64,000 nt of DNA from Aliiroseovarius salicola (GCF_027891095.1 NZ_JAQIIO010000006.1:1-64000); one strand, 5' to 3'; shown: positions 8,979 to 18,846, counted from the first letter of the stretch. Notes: a model not told the origin generated them from the sequence alone. Numbers and translations: made by a program.

Positions 8979-10337
8979 TCAGGCGAGTTCTGAAACCCGT
9001 TTTTGCAAAGATGGTGCAGCGGCCCCATTTGCTGTCTGCTTCATTTCACGACCCGCCACATAGACCGCGTCGACCGAGCGGTCATCCCCCAGAATTTGCA
9101 GGATGAACAGCTCCTCCGACAGGCTCTCCGCGCGTTCCATGCGCAACGCCATTTCGGGTGTGGCATTGGCGTTCAAAACAACGATATCGGCATCTGTCCC
9201 GGGGGCCAGTGTGCCGATCTTGTCTTCCAATCCAAGGGCTGCGGCGTTTCCGCGGGTGATCCAGTGGAAGGCGCGTAGCGGGTGCAGCTTCTGGTTCTGC
9301 AACTGAAGGATCTTGTAGCCTTCATTCAGGGTTTGCAGCATCGAATAGCTTGTACCCGCCCCGACATCGGTGGCGATGGCATTGGTAATCCCACGCGCGC
9401 TCAGACCGGCATCGTCAAACAGACCGCTGCCAAGGAACAGGTTCGAGGTTGGGCAGAACACAGGCTTGGCCTGCGTACTGGCCAGTACGTCGATTTCGCG
9501 CTCGGTCAGGTGGATCGAATGCCCGAGCAGCATTTTTGGGGTCAACAGGCCGTAATGCTCGTAAACGCCAAGATAATCCGGCGCGTCCGGGTAAAGCTCG
9601 GCGGTGAAGGCGATCTCATCGTGGTTTTCGCTCAGGTGGGTCTGGACAAAACACTCCGGGTGTTCCGATACAAGCGCGCCTGCCATTTCGAGCTGTTCAG
9701 GGGTCGAGGTGATCGCAAAGCGTGGCGTGATGGCGTAATGCGCGCGTCCCTGACCATGCCATTTCTTGATCAGCGCCTTGCTGTCATCATAGCTTGATTG
9801 CGGTGTGTCCAAGAGCCCATCGGGGGCGTTCCGGTCCATCATCACCTTACCGCCGATCATGCACATGTTGCGTCGGGCGGCTTCTTCGAAATAGGCCTCA
9901 ACCGAGGTGGAGTGCACTGAGCAATAGGCAACTGCCGTTGTGGTGCCGTGATTGGTCAGGAAGTCATAGAAATGGCTCGCCATGTTCTCGGCATGAGCTT
10001 GCTCGGCAAACCGTGTTTCTTCCGGGAAGGTGTAATTGTTCAACCAGTCCAGAAGCTGATCTCCCCAAGAGGCAATCACCTGGACCTGTGGAAAGTGGAT
10101 ATGGGTATCAATAAAACCGGGCATCAGCAGGTTGGGCCGGTGATCAATCACTTCGGCATCTTGTGCATAGGCCGAAAGGGGGGCGAACTCACCCGTTGCT
10201 TCGATCTGTCCGTTTGAGATCAGGATCGCGCCGTCTTCGAGATAGTTATAGGCTTCGGTATCGTTTTCGTCCCGAGGAGCCGCGTTGAAATCGAGGATCC
10301 GCCCACGCAGGAGCGTCCGCTGTACCGTTTTGGTCAT
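8979..10337 (-). CDS. guaD: Guanine deaminase
   Basis: A 452-residue amidohydrolase-superfamily enzyme converting guanine to xanthine and ammonia. The hallmark PGFIDTHIHFPQ metal-binding motif is present, followed by conserved His and Asp ligands (HLSEN, LGHSIHL and ATDVGAGTSYSM). The ATG at 10337 is preferred over a longer frame from 10412 because it starts right before the first beta-strand. It is the last gene of the leftward xdhABC-permease-guaD run, so guanine and hypoxanthine/xanthine enter the pathway from one transcription unit. Confidence 0.93.
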   Translation of the reverse strand: MTKTVQRTLLRGRILDFNAAPRDENDTEAYNYLEDGAILISNGQIEATGEFAPLSAYAQDAEVIDHRPNLLMPGFIDTHIHFPQVQVIASWGDQLLDWLNNYTFPEETRFAEQAHAENMASHFYDFLTNHGTTTAVAYCSVHSTSVEAYFEEAARRNMCMIGGKVMMDRNAPDGLLDTPQSSYDDSKALIKKWHGQGRAHYAITPRFAITSTPEQLEMAGALVSEHPECFVQTHLSENHDEIAFTAELYPDAPDYLGVYEHYGLLTPKMLLGHSIHLTEREIDVLASTQAKPVFCPTSNLFLGSGLFDDAGLSARGITNAIATDVGAGTSYSMLQTLNEGYKILQLQNQKLHPLRAFHWITRGNAAALGLEDKIGTLAPGTDADIVVLNANATPEMALRMERAESLSEELFILQILGDDRSVDAVYVAGREMKQTANGAAAPSLQKRVSELA

Positions 10338-10438
10338 GTGTAGATCCGATATTGAAACTGTCGTTTGACAGAGAAAATGTGCGGGCCAAGGGGAGAGATA
10401 TTTGGCCCGCACGGGTTGTTCGGGGATGTATGGCTTTC

Positions 10439-12022
10439 TTATTCAGCCGGGGTGTTCGGGACTTCCTCGACCACAACGTTCTCATTCACCAACTCGTCTT
10501 CCTTGTGGAAGAGCGGATAGATGTAAAGGAACGCGGCGGCAATCAGGTAGCCTGCGGACACGCCACTCAGTTCCGGCCAGTGCAGGCTGGCGCCATGGAT
10601 CACACCCAGGCTGGACATGATCGCAGCAGCAAGGGCAAAGCCACCGGCATTGCGGAAGTTCCCGTCAATCACGCTGGCCACAATCGCACCCCAGATCAGA
10701 CCGGTCAGGATTGCACCCTGGCTGAGGGCAAGGTGCCCCTCGAAATGCGCCCCTTGTTGCAGAAGGGCTGCGGTCAGGGCGTCATCCCCCAGTTGCGGAA
10801 GGGCAGCGACACCCACGGCACCAAGCGCACCCATCAAAGATCCCCATTTGACCATGAGGAACGATGATACGTGTGGCATCATGGCGATGGTTACGGCGGC
10901 CATATGGTCGGTCTTGACCGAATGGGCAGTGTTGGTGATCAGGCTCAGGGCCACAAACACCAGAACCGGAGCGGCAGCTGCCACAGGGATCAGGTTGTTG
11001 AGGAAGGCCAAGAGGCCAAGGAAGGCGGCCAGCGGGATCACGACACCCACACCAATGATGTAACCGGCATGTGCCCCCATACGCTTGTAAGCCGGGTGGC
11101 CGATATAAGCGGTGGTTGGGAAAGGCGAACCAAACACGGCGCCAACCATGGTTCCGACACCATCTGTGATCTGGCAGGTTGCGACCGGATAGTGGTCGCC
11201 AGCAGCTTCCGCACTTTCGACGTTGTTCATGGTTTCGATGAAGTTGTAGATCTGCACCGGCACCAGAACCAGGAAGAGTTCAGGGTTCGCAAACAGATGC
11301 TGGATACCGGCAATCAGGTCACCGAAATAAGGCATGGGCGGGTAGAAACCGACGCCATCCACGCTGATCTTGGCTTCGCCAATGGCAAAGGCCACAACGG
11401 TACCGACGATCAGCGCAAGCAGACCGGCCGGAATGTTGAACGGCAGGCGGAAACGGCCCACCAGCCCCCAGAGAATGATGATCATCGAGGCAAAACCGAT
11501 AAACGGGTTCTCAAACACAGTGGCCAGCGGCACGGTGCCGATGAACACCAGAGCGATGCCGCAAAGTGTGCCGAGCATACCGGCCCGCGGGGTGACGCGC
11601 TTCAGCCATGGGCCGATGATGGCCCCCATGGCGGCTACGATGCCGCCCATGAAACCCGCACCAATACCGACCTGCCAGGCCAGCATGGGATCATTGGTCG
11701 ACCAGTAGATCGGACCGATCACACCAAAGAGATAGACGAACATCACCGGGGTTGAAATGCCATAGGGCAGGGCGGTCACATCCCGCCCATGTTGCGCCGC
11801 TGCTCGTTTGGCAAGCACCACGTAAACCGCGATACCAGCCAGAATGGCAATGGCCGCACCGGGTACGATCCGGCCATAAACGATATCGGCTGGCATCTGG
11901 AAGACGAACTGACAGATCCCTGCCAAGACCATCAGGTTGATCAGGTTATCGGTAAACAGCGCCCAAAACGCGCTGAAATCGCTGCGGTGAAACAGCTTGT
12001 ATGTGTAACTCCCATCCCTCAT
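10439..12022 (-). CDS. Xanthine/uracil/vitamin C (AzgA/NCS2-like) permease
   Basis: A 527-residue membrane protein with about 12-14 hydrophobic segments. It belongs to a branch of the purine permeases distinct from the NCS2 protein at 7401. Landmarks are ALPYGISTPVMFVYLFG, ETMNNVESAEAAGD and SPFPTTAYIGHPAYKRMGAH, resembling the conserved QxxNxxE/TS regions of AzgA-type carriers. It sits between xdhC and guaD on the same strand, so it probably imports xanthine, hypoxanthine or guanine. The extreme C-terminus is acidic. Family placement is confident; substrate is inference from context. Confidence 0.82.
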   Translation of the reverse strand: MRDGSYTYKLFHRSDFSAFWALFTDNLINLMVLAGICQFVFQMPADIVYGRIVPGAAIAILAGIAVYVVLAKRAAAQHGRDVTALPYGISTPVMFVYLFGVIGPIYWSTNDPMLAWQVGIGAGFMGGIVAAMGAIIGPWLKRVTPRAGMLGTLCGIALVFIGTVPLATVFENPFIGFASMIIILWGLVGRFRLPFNIPAGLLALIVGTVVAFAIGEAKISVDGVGFYPPMPYFGDLIAGIQHLFANPELFLVLVPVQIYNFIETMNNVESAEAAGDHYPVATCQITDGVGTMVGAVFGSPFPTTAYIGHPAYKRMGAHAGYIIGVGVVIPLAAFLGLLAFLNNLIPVAAAAPVLVFVALSLITNTAHSVKTDHMAAVTIAMMPHVSSFLMVKWGSLMGALGAVGVAALPQLGDDALTAALLQQGAHFEGHLALSQGAILTGLIWGAIVASVIDGNFRNAGGFALAAAIMSSLGVIHGASLHWPELSGVSAGYLIAAAFLYIYPLFHKEDELVNENVVVEEVPNTPAE

Positions 12023-12085
12023 AGGGACCTCCTCTTCTCAACGGGGTAGGTATCTCCTCCTGAGATCCTCCCAACCCCGGTTTCT

Positions 12086-12937
12086 TCACTGCGCCGCGAT
12101 ATGCGAAACAGCGCCCCAGTTTTGGGGGTGTGCGGCAGGTTCAGAGGTCAGCGCCGTGATCACTTCACTCACCACAAGGGCGGCGATCACGGCTGGCCGC
12201 TTATCGCGGCTACCGCCTGCCCCGATGGGGCAGATCAATGGTGCAACAGATGTTCTGTCGCAGTGTTTTCTGGTCCAGCTGGCAAATTTGGCCCGCTTGG
12301 TGGCAGATCCAATCAGCCCAACATAGGCCGCGTCACCACGCGTCAGCGCGGCGGAGGCCAGAAGGAAATCGAGCCCGTGGTCATGGGTCAGCACGATAAA
12401 GGCGCTGCCCGCCGGGGCGTTTTGTACATCAAATTCCGGGATGACGCTCAGGCGTTTTTCGACATTAGCCGATGAGAGCGCCAGTTCATCCTCGCGCTGA
12501 TCCACCAGCACGCAACGAACGGGAAGATGCTGGAACAGATCTGCCAAGGCGCGGCCGACATGGCCAGCGCCAAGAACATAAACCGCAGGCTGCTCCGCCT
12601 CCTCCTGCACGGCCATATCGATGGCAATGTCTTTGTCGGCTTCGCTCATGCGCGAGATCACCATCTCGACCCGACCGCCACAGCATTGGCCAATTTCCGG
12701 CCCCAATGGCACATCCAGATGTTGTGACAGATTACCCTTGGCCAACAGATCGCGGGCTGCGTCAATCGCCAGATGCTCCAGCTGACCACCGCCAATCGTG
12801 CCCCACAGGGCATCAGCACGCACAAACATTTCGGTCCCGGTCGCGCGAGGGGAGGAACCGCGCACCTTGGTCAGTCGCAGGGACGCGACCGGACCGGGAC
12901 CGTTCAGGAACTGAATGAGAGATTGCGCCGACGTCAT
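12086..12937 (-). CDS. xdhC: Xanthine dehydrogenase accessory protein XdhC
   Basis: A 283-residue chaperone that binds and sulfurates molybdenum cofactor before insertion into XdhB. The N-terminal XdhC/CoxI domain carries VRGSSPRATG, GGGQLEHLA and a CCGG segment. The C-terminal half is a Rossmann-like domain with YVLGAGHVGRAL and, later, CPIGAGG. The ATG follows the xdhB stop by four bases with AAGG just upstream. The order xdhA-xdhB-xdhC is typical for bacterial xanthine dehydrogenase. Confidence 0.94.
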   Translation of the reverse strand: MTSAQSLIQFLNGPGPVASLRLTKVRGSSPRATGTEMFVRADALWGTIGGGQLEHLAIDAARDLLAKGNLSQHLDVPLGPEIGQCCGGRVEMVISRMSEADKDIAIDMAVQEEAEQPAVYVLGAGHVGRALADLFQHLPVRCVLVDQREDELALSSANVEKRLSVIPEFDVQNAPAGSAFIVLTHDHGLDFLLASAALTRGDAAYVGLIGSATKRAKFASWTRKHCDRTSVAPLICPIGAGGSRDKRPAVIAALVVSEVITALTSEPAAHPQNWGAVSHIAAQ

Positions 12938-12941
12938 TGGA

Positions 12942-15266
12942 TCAACCTTTTGCCTTCAGGCGTTCAACAGCCATCAACACACGTTCGGGCGTTGCGGGCG
13001 CTTCAAGACGTGGGCATGTACGATAATCATCGACCGAGGCCACTGCCATCGACAGCGCCTCTAGCACCGAGATGCCCAGCACAAACGGCGGCTCGCCCAC
13101 GGCTTTTGAGCGCTTGATCGTCATCTCGCGGTTTTCCGACCAGTCAGCCAGTTCAACGTTGAATTGGCGCGGACGGTCGCTGGCCAGCGGGATTTTGTAG
13201 GTGGATGGCGCATGGGTGCGCAAACGACCGGCGTCGTCCCACCACAGCTCTTCCGTGGTGAGCCAGCCCATGCCCTGAATGAACGCGCCTTCCACCTGAC
13301 CCTTGTCGAGGACCGGGTTCAGCGACCGGCCCACATCATGCAGGATATCCGTACGCTCGACCCGGTATTCCCCGGTCAACGTGTCAATGGCCACTTCCGA
13401 ACATGAGGCGCCGTAAGAGAAGTAATAGAAGGGGCGACCGGTGCCATTGGCGCGGTCCCAGTGGATCTTGGGTGTCTTGTAAAACCCGGCGGCTGAGAGC
13501 TGAACCCGTGCCATATAGGCTTCTTTGATGAAGGCATCAAAGGCGATGACCTCTTCGCCGATCCGCAGGTGGTTGGGATGAAAGCTGACCGCATCTTCTG
13601 ACATGCCACGACTTTCAGCCGCGAACTTAACCAGACGCGCTTTGATTTGCTCTGCCGCATCCAGAGCAGCCATACCATTGAGGTCTGTGCCGCTTGACGC
13701 CGCAGTGGCCGAGGTGTTTGGGACTTTTTCCGTGGTGGTCTTGGTGATCTTGATCCGGTTAAAATCAACCTGGAAGGCTTCAGCCACGACCTGCGCTACC
13801 TTGGTGTTCAGACCTTGACCCATCTCGGTGCCGCCATGGTTCAGGTGGATCGACCCGTCATTGTAGACATGAATCAGAGATCCTGCCTGATTGTACCAGG
13901 TGGCGGTGAAGGAAATGCCGAACTTGACCGGCGTCAGTGCGATGCCGCGACGAATGATCCCGCCTTTGGCGTTCTCTTCAACGATTGCCTTGCGACGCGC
14001 CTGATAGTCAGCGCTTTCTTCCAGCTCCTCCACGAGGCGACCGATGACATTGTCTTCGACCGTCTGGTGGTAGGGCGTCACATTGCGCCCATCTGTCTCA
14101 TCGCCATAGAAGTTCGTCTTGCGCACCTCGAGGGGATCCTTGCCCAGCTTGTAGGCAATCTCTTCAATCATACGCTCGGCTGCTACGGCACCCTGCGGAC
14201 CACCAAAGCCACGGAACGCGGTGTTTGAGACCGTGTTGGTCTTTTGCGGGCGCGAAGTCAGGCGCACATTTGGGTAATAATAGGCATTGTCCGCGTGAAA
14301 CAGCGCTCGGTCGGTCACCGGACCGGACAGGTCGGACGAGTACCCGCAGCGGGCGGCAAACTGGCTTTCCACCGCCTGAATGCGGCCTTCGTCGTCAAAG
14401 CCGAGATCATAGTCGATCACGAAGTCATGGCGCTTGCCGGTGGCACTCATGTCCTGATCACGATCCGGGCGGATCTTGACCGGGCGGTTAAGCTTCTTTG
14501 CACCCATCGCGGCCACAGCGCAAAAGAGGTTCATCTGGCTTTCCTTGCCACCAAACCCACCGCCCATACGGCGCACATTGACCACAACCGCATTGTTCGG
14601 AACGCCAAGCACATGGGCCACCATATGCTGCGCTTCGCTCGGGTGTTGCGTTGAGCAATGTACAATCACATCGTCATCTTCGCCGGGAATGGCAAAGGCG
14701 ATATGACCTTCCAGATACATGTGATCCTGACCGCCAACGACCATCTGACCCGAGATGCGATGTGTCGCGTCCTCAAACCCTTGGGACACATCACCGCGTT
14801 CTAGTTTCAGAGGGTCGGTGACGAGTGGCATTCCTGCGTCTTGCGCGGATACTGGATCCAGCGCATGGGGAAGCACCTCGTAGTCCACATCGGCCAGATC
14901 CGCGGCGCGGCGCGCTGCATCGCGGCTCTCGGCAATCACGGCAAACATCGGCTGACCATGAAACTCGACCTTCCCGGTCGGAAACACAGGTTCGTCATGG
15001 CGTCCGGTGGGGCTCACGTCATTCACGCCAGGCACGTCTTCGGCGGTCAGAACGGTGACAACACCGGGGGCCGCGCGAACCCTCGACAAATCCATGCCGC
15101 GAATATTGGCGTGGGTAACGGTGGATACACCCAGATAGGCGTGCAGCGTGCCAATTGGTTCGGCAATATCGTCGGTGTAATCCGCACGGCCCTGCACCTG
15201 CTTAATGGCGCTGTCATGCTTGAGATCCTGATGGGCGGCGCCCTGAATGGGTTGAAGATCTTTCAT
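12942..15266 (-). CDS. xdhB: Xanthine dehydrogenase, molybdopterin-binding subunit XdhB
   Basis: A 774-residue large subunit carrying the Moco active site, oxidising hypoxanthine and xanthine to urate. Domains in order are the aldehyde-oxidase/XDH hammerhead (about residues 20-130) and the two Moco-binding halves. Visible motifs are GGFGGKESQ, AFRGFGGPQG (substrate-binding Arg and Phe region), HGGTEMGQGLNTK and the C-terminal VGEPPFVLG, whose Glu is the catalytic base in this family. Length is standard for the split bacterial enzyme. It is encoded 12 bp after xdhA. Confidence 0.96.
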   Translation of the reverse strand: MKDLQPIQGAAHQDLKHDSAIKQVQGRADYTDDIAEPIGTLHAYLGVSTVTHANIRGMDLSRVRAAPGVVTVLTAEDVPGVNDVSPTGRHDEPVFPTGKVEFHGQPMFAVIAESRDAARRAADLADVDYEVLPHALDPVSAQDAGMPLVTDPLKLERGDVSQGFEDATHRISGQMVVGGQDHMYLEGHIAFAIPGEDDDVIVHCSTQHPSEAQHMVAHVLGVPNNAVVVNVRRMGGGFGGKESQMNLFCAVAAMGAKKLNRPVKIRPDRDQDMSATGKRHDFVIDYDLGFDDEGRIQAVESQFAARCGYSSDLSGPVTDRALFHADNAYYYPNVRLTSRPQKTNTVSNTAFRGFGGPQGAVAAERMIEEIAYKLGKDPLEVRKTNFYGDETDGRNVTPYHQTVEDNVIGRLVEELEESADYQARRKAIVEENAKGGIIRRGIALTPVKFGISFTATWYNQAGSLIHVYNDGSIHLNHGGTEMGQGLNTKVAQVVAEAFQVDFNRIKITKTTTEKVPNTSATAASSGTDLNGMAALDAAEQIKARLVKFAAESRGMSEDAVSFHPNHLRIGEEVIAFDAFIKEAYMARVQLSAAGFYKTPKIHWDRANGTGRPFYYFSYGASCSEVAIDTLTGEYRVERTDILHDVGRSLNPVLDKGQVEGAFIQGMGWLTTEELWWDDAGRLRTHAPSTYKIPLASDRPRQFNVELADWSENREMTIKRSKAVGEPPFVLGISVLEALSMAVASVDDYRTCPRLEAPATPERVLMAVERLKAKG

Positions 15267-15278
15267 CTCAGGCGCCCC

Positions 15279-16742
15279 TTATGCGATGGCCAGACGCACG
15301 GGTGCGTCATTTGCGGTGTCATGTTCAAGGTGGAAACGGCGCAAGAGGTTGCTTGCCACAAGCTGACGGTAATCCGCAGAGGCACGCCAGTCGGTAAGCG
15401 GTGAGAAATCTTGAGCGAGCGCCTTTGCTGCCGCGTCAAAGGCTGCTGAACCCCAGGATTGGCCAACCAGCGCAGCCTCGGCATTGGAAGCACGTTTCGG
15501 TGTGGCGGCCATGCCACCAAATGCGAGACGTGCGGAGGTAATGATGTCATTGTCCACGGTCACGCTGATCCCGGCGGCGACCGAGGATATATCCTCGTCC
15601 CGGCGTTTCGAGATCTTGTAAGCAGCGTCGATCTGGCCCGATTTGGCGCGCGGAATACGGATGCTGGCCACAAAATCTCCGGCTTCACGATCCTGCTTGC
15701 CATAGTCGATGAAGAAATCTTCAAGTGACAGGGTGCGGGTGCCAGATGCGCTTTGCAGCGTGACTTCGGCGCCAAGCGAAATAAGGACGGGCGGGGTATC
15801 CCCAATCGGTGACCCGTTGGCGATGTTGCCGCCAATGGTGCCCATGTTGCGCACCTGCCAACCGGCAATGCGGTCCCAGTATTCGCCAAGATGCGGGAAG
15901 GATTCTCGCATGGCGGCTTGGCTTTCGCTGTAGGTGACGCCTGCACCAATGGTCAGGGCGTCGTCCGTGAGTGTGATGGACTTCAGCTCTTCCAGATGGC
16001 TGATGAATACGACAGGAGAGATGGGCCGCATGAATTTGGTCACCCAAAGCCCCACATCGGTAGAACCTGCGACGATGGTGGCTTTGGGGTGTTCAGCCAG
16101 TACCTGAGCAAGATCTGCCACGTCCAGCGGTAGAATGGCGCGATCATCCTCCGGGCCGGTTTCGATGCGGGTAGTTGGCTGCAGAGCCTGCAGGCGGCTG
16201 GTCACCTCTTTGCGGATCTGGGTCAGGTGGTCATTGGCCGGGGTGCCATATTGGTTCACAGCCAAGGCCGCTTTCACAATCGGTTCATACCCGGTGCACC
16301 GGCAGAGATTGCCCTGCACAGCGGTTTCAACCTCATGAGTGGTCGGCTGCGGGTTTTCCATCCACAGCGCATAAAGCGACATGACAAATCCGGGGGTGCA
16401 GAAGCCGCATTGGCTTCCGTGGAAATCCACCATCGCCTGTTGCACTGGATGCAAACGCCCCTTGGGACCAGAGAGATGTTCGATGGTGACAATGTGGCAG
16501 CCATTCAGCGAGGCCAAAAAACGGATGCAGGCGTTTACGGTCTCATATTTCAACACACCGTTTTGCAGCCGACCAACCAGAACAGTACACGCGCCGCAAT
16601 CGCCTTCGGCACAGCCTTCCTTGGTCCCGGTCAACCGCTCTTCGATCCGTAGATAGTCGAGCAGGGTCAACGTGGCGTTCACCTCGCTTGCGGTCTTTTC
16701 CTCACCGTTCAGAAGAAAGCGAATGTCGGTCTGATTTGTCAT
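15279..16742 (-). CDS. xdhA: Xanthine dehydrogenase, FeS/FAD subunit XdhA
   Basis: A 487-residue small subunit. Residues 1-80 form a plant-type [2Fe-2S] ferredoxin domain (GCAEGDCGAC, Cys 44/49/52 plus a later Cys). A second [2Fe-2S] domain has SQCGFCTPG and GNLCRCTGY. An FAD-binding domain starts at about residue 205 (TIVAGSTDVGLWV), followed by a CO-dehydrogenase flavoprotein C-terminal domain. It passes electrons from the Moco centre in XdhB to NAD+. GGGAGG lies upstream of the ATG. It is the first gene of the leftward unit and divergent from a LysR gene. Confidence 0.96.
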   Translation of the reverse strand: MTNQTDIRFLLNGEEKTASEVNATLTLLDYLRIEERLTGTKEGCAEGDCGACTVLVGRLQNGVLKYETVNACIRFLASLNGCHIVTIEHLSGPKGRLHPVQQAMVDFHGSQCGFCTPGFVMSLYALWMENPQPTTHEVETAVQGNLCRCTGYEPIVKAALAVNQYGTPANDHLTQIRKEVTSRLQALQPTTRIETGPEDDRAILPLDVADLAQVLAEHPKATIVAGSTDVGLWVTKFMRPISPVVFISHLEELKSITLTDDALTIGAGVTYSESQAAMRESFPHLGEYWDRIAGWQVRNMGTIGGNIANGSPIGDTPPVLISLGAEVTLQSASGTRTLSLEDFFIDYGKQDREAGDFVASIRIPRAKSGQIDAAYKISKRRDEDISSVAAGISVTVDNDIITSARLAFGGMAATPKRASNAEAALVGQSWGSAAFDAAAKALAQDFSPLTDWRASADYRQLVASNLLRRFHLEHDTANDAPVRLAIA

Positions 16743-16836
16743 GTGGCCTCCCGTAATCCATCCCGCGCGTGCGGGGATAACAAGGAGTGTACGGTGATCG
16801 ACTGCATGTAAAAATGGCGGGTTTTGGGAAATACTT

Positions 16837-16865
16837 TCAACAGTTCGTTGATAATGCCTATAATG
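16837..16865 (+). promoter_or_regulatory. Putative sigma-70 promoter for the second LysR gene
   Basis: A perfect TATAAT (16860-16865) lies 45 bp before the LysR start, with a weak TTCAAC 17 bp upstream as the -35. It is in the divergent xdhA-lysR intergenic region. Confidence 0.4.
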
Positions 16866-16910
16866 ATGTGCGTGCTAAACCGGGTACTGCGAAGAAGATG
16901 AGGAAGCTCA

Positions 16911-17831
16911 ATGGCCTATATGGAAAGTCTGCGCGTCTTTTGCCGGGTGGTGGAGCTGGGCAGCATCACATCCGGTGGGCGCGACCTGCGTCTGACGCCT
17001 GCGGTGGCGAGCAAACGGATCAAGGAGCTGGAAAAACATCTCGGTGTGCGGCTCTTCAATCGCACCACACGTTCGCTCACACCCACCGAAGTGGGCAAAG
17101 AGTTCTATGTAGAAGCCCTGCGCATTCTGGATGCGGTTGACGTGGCAGAGACCGTGGTGGCGCATTATTCAGACGCACCGCGCGGCACCATTCGCGTCAC
17201 AGCTCCGATGGCGGCAGGGCGGCGGATCATCGCCCCTTTGGTGCCGGACTTTGTCGAACAGCACCCGGATATTGACGTACGGATGCGTATGTCGGACCGC
17301 AAAGTGGACCTTCTGGCAGATGGTTTGGATGTGGCGTTTTTTGTCGGAACTCCGCATGACAGCAGCCTGAAACTGCGCAAGATCGCCGATTGCGAACGTG
17401 TGCTGTGTGCTGCACCTGACTATCTGGAGCGGGCGGGGACGCCCCGCCATCCCGATGAGCTTTTGCGCGGGCACAATTGCCTGCTGCTTCGTTACCCCAG
17501 GTCGCCGGAATACTACTGGACGCTCAACACCGAAGCCGGGTTTCGAAAGTTCGAAGTGTCCGGGAAGTATGATGCCGATGACAGTGATGTGCTCTTAAAC
17601 TGGGCACTGGATGGGCGTGGTGTGGTCAACAAACCTCTGTTTGAAGTGTCAGAGCATTTGCGGTCTGGGCGGTTGATCGAGATCCTGCCCGATGCCCGCC
17701 CGATGCCGTCTATGTTCGGCTGCCTCTATCCACACAAGAAATTGCAGGATCCAAAGATCCGGTTGTTGGTGGATTTCATTGCGCGCCGGGGGCTTTCGAT
17801 GCTGAATGAAACACTCGCCCTTACAACGTGA
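16911..17831 (+). CDS. LysR-family regulator divergent from xdhABC
   Basis: A 306-residue LysR-type regulator. The N-terminal winged HTH (about residues 3-62) contains LEKHLGVRLFNRTTRSLTPTE; the effector-binding domain follows. It is divergent from xdhA, with the starts about 170 bp apart. It is a close paralogue of the LysR protein at 3994-4911: the two align over the whole length with shared blocks such as RIIAPLVPDF/RLIAPLVPDF and DRKVDL. Each flanks a different arm of the purine pathway, suggesting a duplicated purine regulator, one for xanthine oxidation and one for urate breakdown. Confidence 0.9.
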   Translation: MAYMESLRVFCRVVELGSITSGGRDLRLTPAVASKRIKELEKHLGVRLFNRTTRSLTPTEVGKEFYVEALRILDAVDVAETVVAHYSDAPRGTIRVTAPMAAGRRIIAPLVPDFVEQHPDIDVRMRMSDRKVDLLADGLDVAFFVGTPHDSSLKLRKIADCERVLCAAPDYLERAGTPRHPDELLRGHNCLLLRYPRSPEYYWTLNTEAGFRKFEVSGKYDADDSDVLLNWALDGRGVVNKPLFEVSEHLRSGRLIEILPDARPMPSMFGCLYPHKKLQDPKIRLLVDFIARRGLSMLNETLALTT

Positions 17832-17832
17832 A

Positions 17833-17856
17833 ACGCCCGCCTTTTGGGGCGGGCGT
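17833..17856. terminator. Stem-loop between lysR and bhcD (convergent)
   Basis: A perfect 9-bp GC-rich stem (ACGCCCGCC / GGCGGGCGT) with a 6-nt loop, immediately after the LysR stop codon and 25 bp from the bhcD stop. The T-tract is short, but the position between convergent genes supports a shared terminator. Confidence 0.75.
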
Positions 17857-17880
17857 CATCTTATCGCTTTGCATGTGTTG

Positions 17881-18846
17881 TCAGAAATCGACCTCAATGG
17901 CGATACCTTGCTGAATTGCCAGATCAACCACCGAAGCAGCCACTGCAAGATCCTGTAGCCCCACTCCGGTGCCGTCGAAAAGCGTGATCTGATTGTCCGA
18001 TGTCCGGCCCGGATTGGTGCCATTGATCACCGCGCCCAACTGCGCCACGTCATCCTCCTGGATCAGCCCCTGACCCACCGCGTGTTGGGCTTCGCCGATG
18101 GAAATGGATTGCGCCACCTCGTCGGTAAAGACATCGGCCTTTACGAGAAGCTGCGGATCGACCTCCTGTTTGCCTTTGGTGTCGGTGCCCATGCAGGCGA
18201 TATGCGTGCCGGGGCTGACCTGACCCGCCCCCAGAATGGCGTCGAAAGATGAGGTGATAGAGATGATTACATCCGCTTCAACCATGCCATCCAGTTCCAC
18301 CGCTTCAAACGGCAGACCGGCCTCAGCGGCGACTTTTTCCAGATTGGGCAGCATTTCGGGGTGTAGGTTCCAGCCGAGAACCTTTTCGAACTGGCGCTGC
18401 TCCAATGCGGCGCGCAGTTGGAACGTGGCCTGATGGCCAGCGCCGATCATGCCGATCACTTTGGCATCTTCGCGGGCGAGGTGCTTGATTGACACGGAAG
18501 AGGCCGCAGCAGTGCGCAGCGCGGTCAGCAGGTTGCCGCCAACCATCGCCTTGGCTTTGCCGGTATCCGGGTCAAACAGGAATACGGTGGATTGGTGATT
18601 GATGATCCCGCGCTTCTCAAGGTTGTTCGGCCAATACCCCCCAGCCTTGAGGCCCAGCGTCAGCCCCGCGCGATCAAACCCGCCCTTAAAGCCATACAGC
18701 GCGTCTTCGTGGCCGATGGCCTCGCGCACCACTGGGAAATTGTAAGCATCTCCCGACGCCATGGCGGCAAACACTTTTTCCACCGCGTCAAAGGCGGCGT
18801 CGCGGGTCATGAGACCGGCAATCTCTCGTTCCGGAACGATATACAT
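17881..18846 (-). CDS. bhcD: Iminosuccinate reductase BhcD
   Basis: A 321-residue member of the ornithine cyclodeaminase / mu-crystallin family with a Rossmann motif (IGMIGAGHQATFQL, about residues 131-144). In the beta-hydroxyaspartate cycle (described in Paracoccus denitrificans) this family member reduces iminosuccinate to L-aspartate with NAD(P)H, closing the cycle. It would usually be auto-annotated as ornithine cyclodeaminase. The call here rests on its place as the last gene of a complete bhcABCD run with bhcR divergent. It is separated from bhcC by about 90 bp. Confidence 0.92.
   Translation of the reverse strand: MYIVPEREIAGLMTRDAAFDAVEKVFAAMASGDAYNFPVVREAIGHEDALYGFKGGFDRAGLTLGLKAGGYWPNNLEKRGIINHQSTVFLFDPDTGKAKAMVGGNLLTALRTAAASSVSIKHLAREDAKVIGMIGAGHQATFQLRAALEQRQFEKVLGWNLHPEMLPNLEKVAAEAGLPFEAVELDGMVEADVIISITSSFDAILGAGQVSPGTHIACMGTDTKGKQEVDPQLLVKADVFTDEVAQSISIGEAQHAVGQGLIQEDDVAQLGAVINGTNPGRTSDNQITLFDGTGVGLQDLAVAASVVDLAIQQGIAIEVDF

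Noticed and set aside
10871-11755. 294-codon frame antisense to the purine permease
   Set aside because: The His/Gln/Gly-rich, hydrophilic translation is typical of a shadow of a membrane protein gene; no ribosome binding site or homology.
12023-12085. Hairpin between xdhC and the permease gene (ATCTC/GAGAT arms)
   Set aside because: The stem is short with bulges and overlaps purine-rich ribosome binding sequence; not convincing as a terminator or riboswitch.
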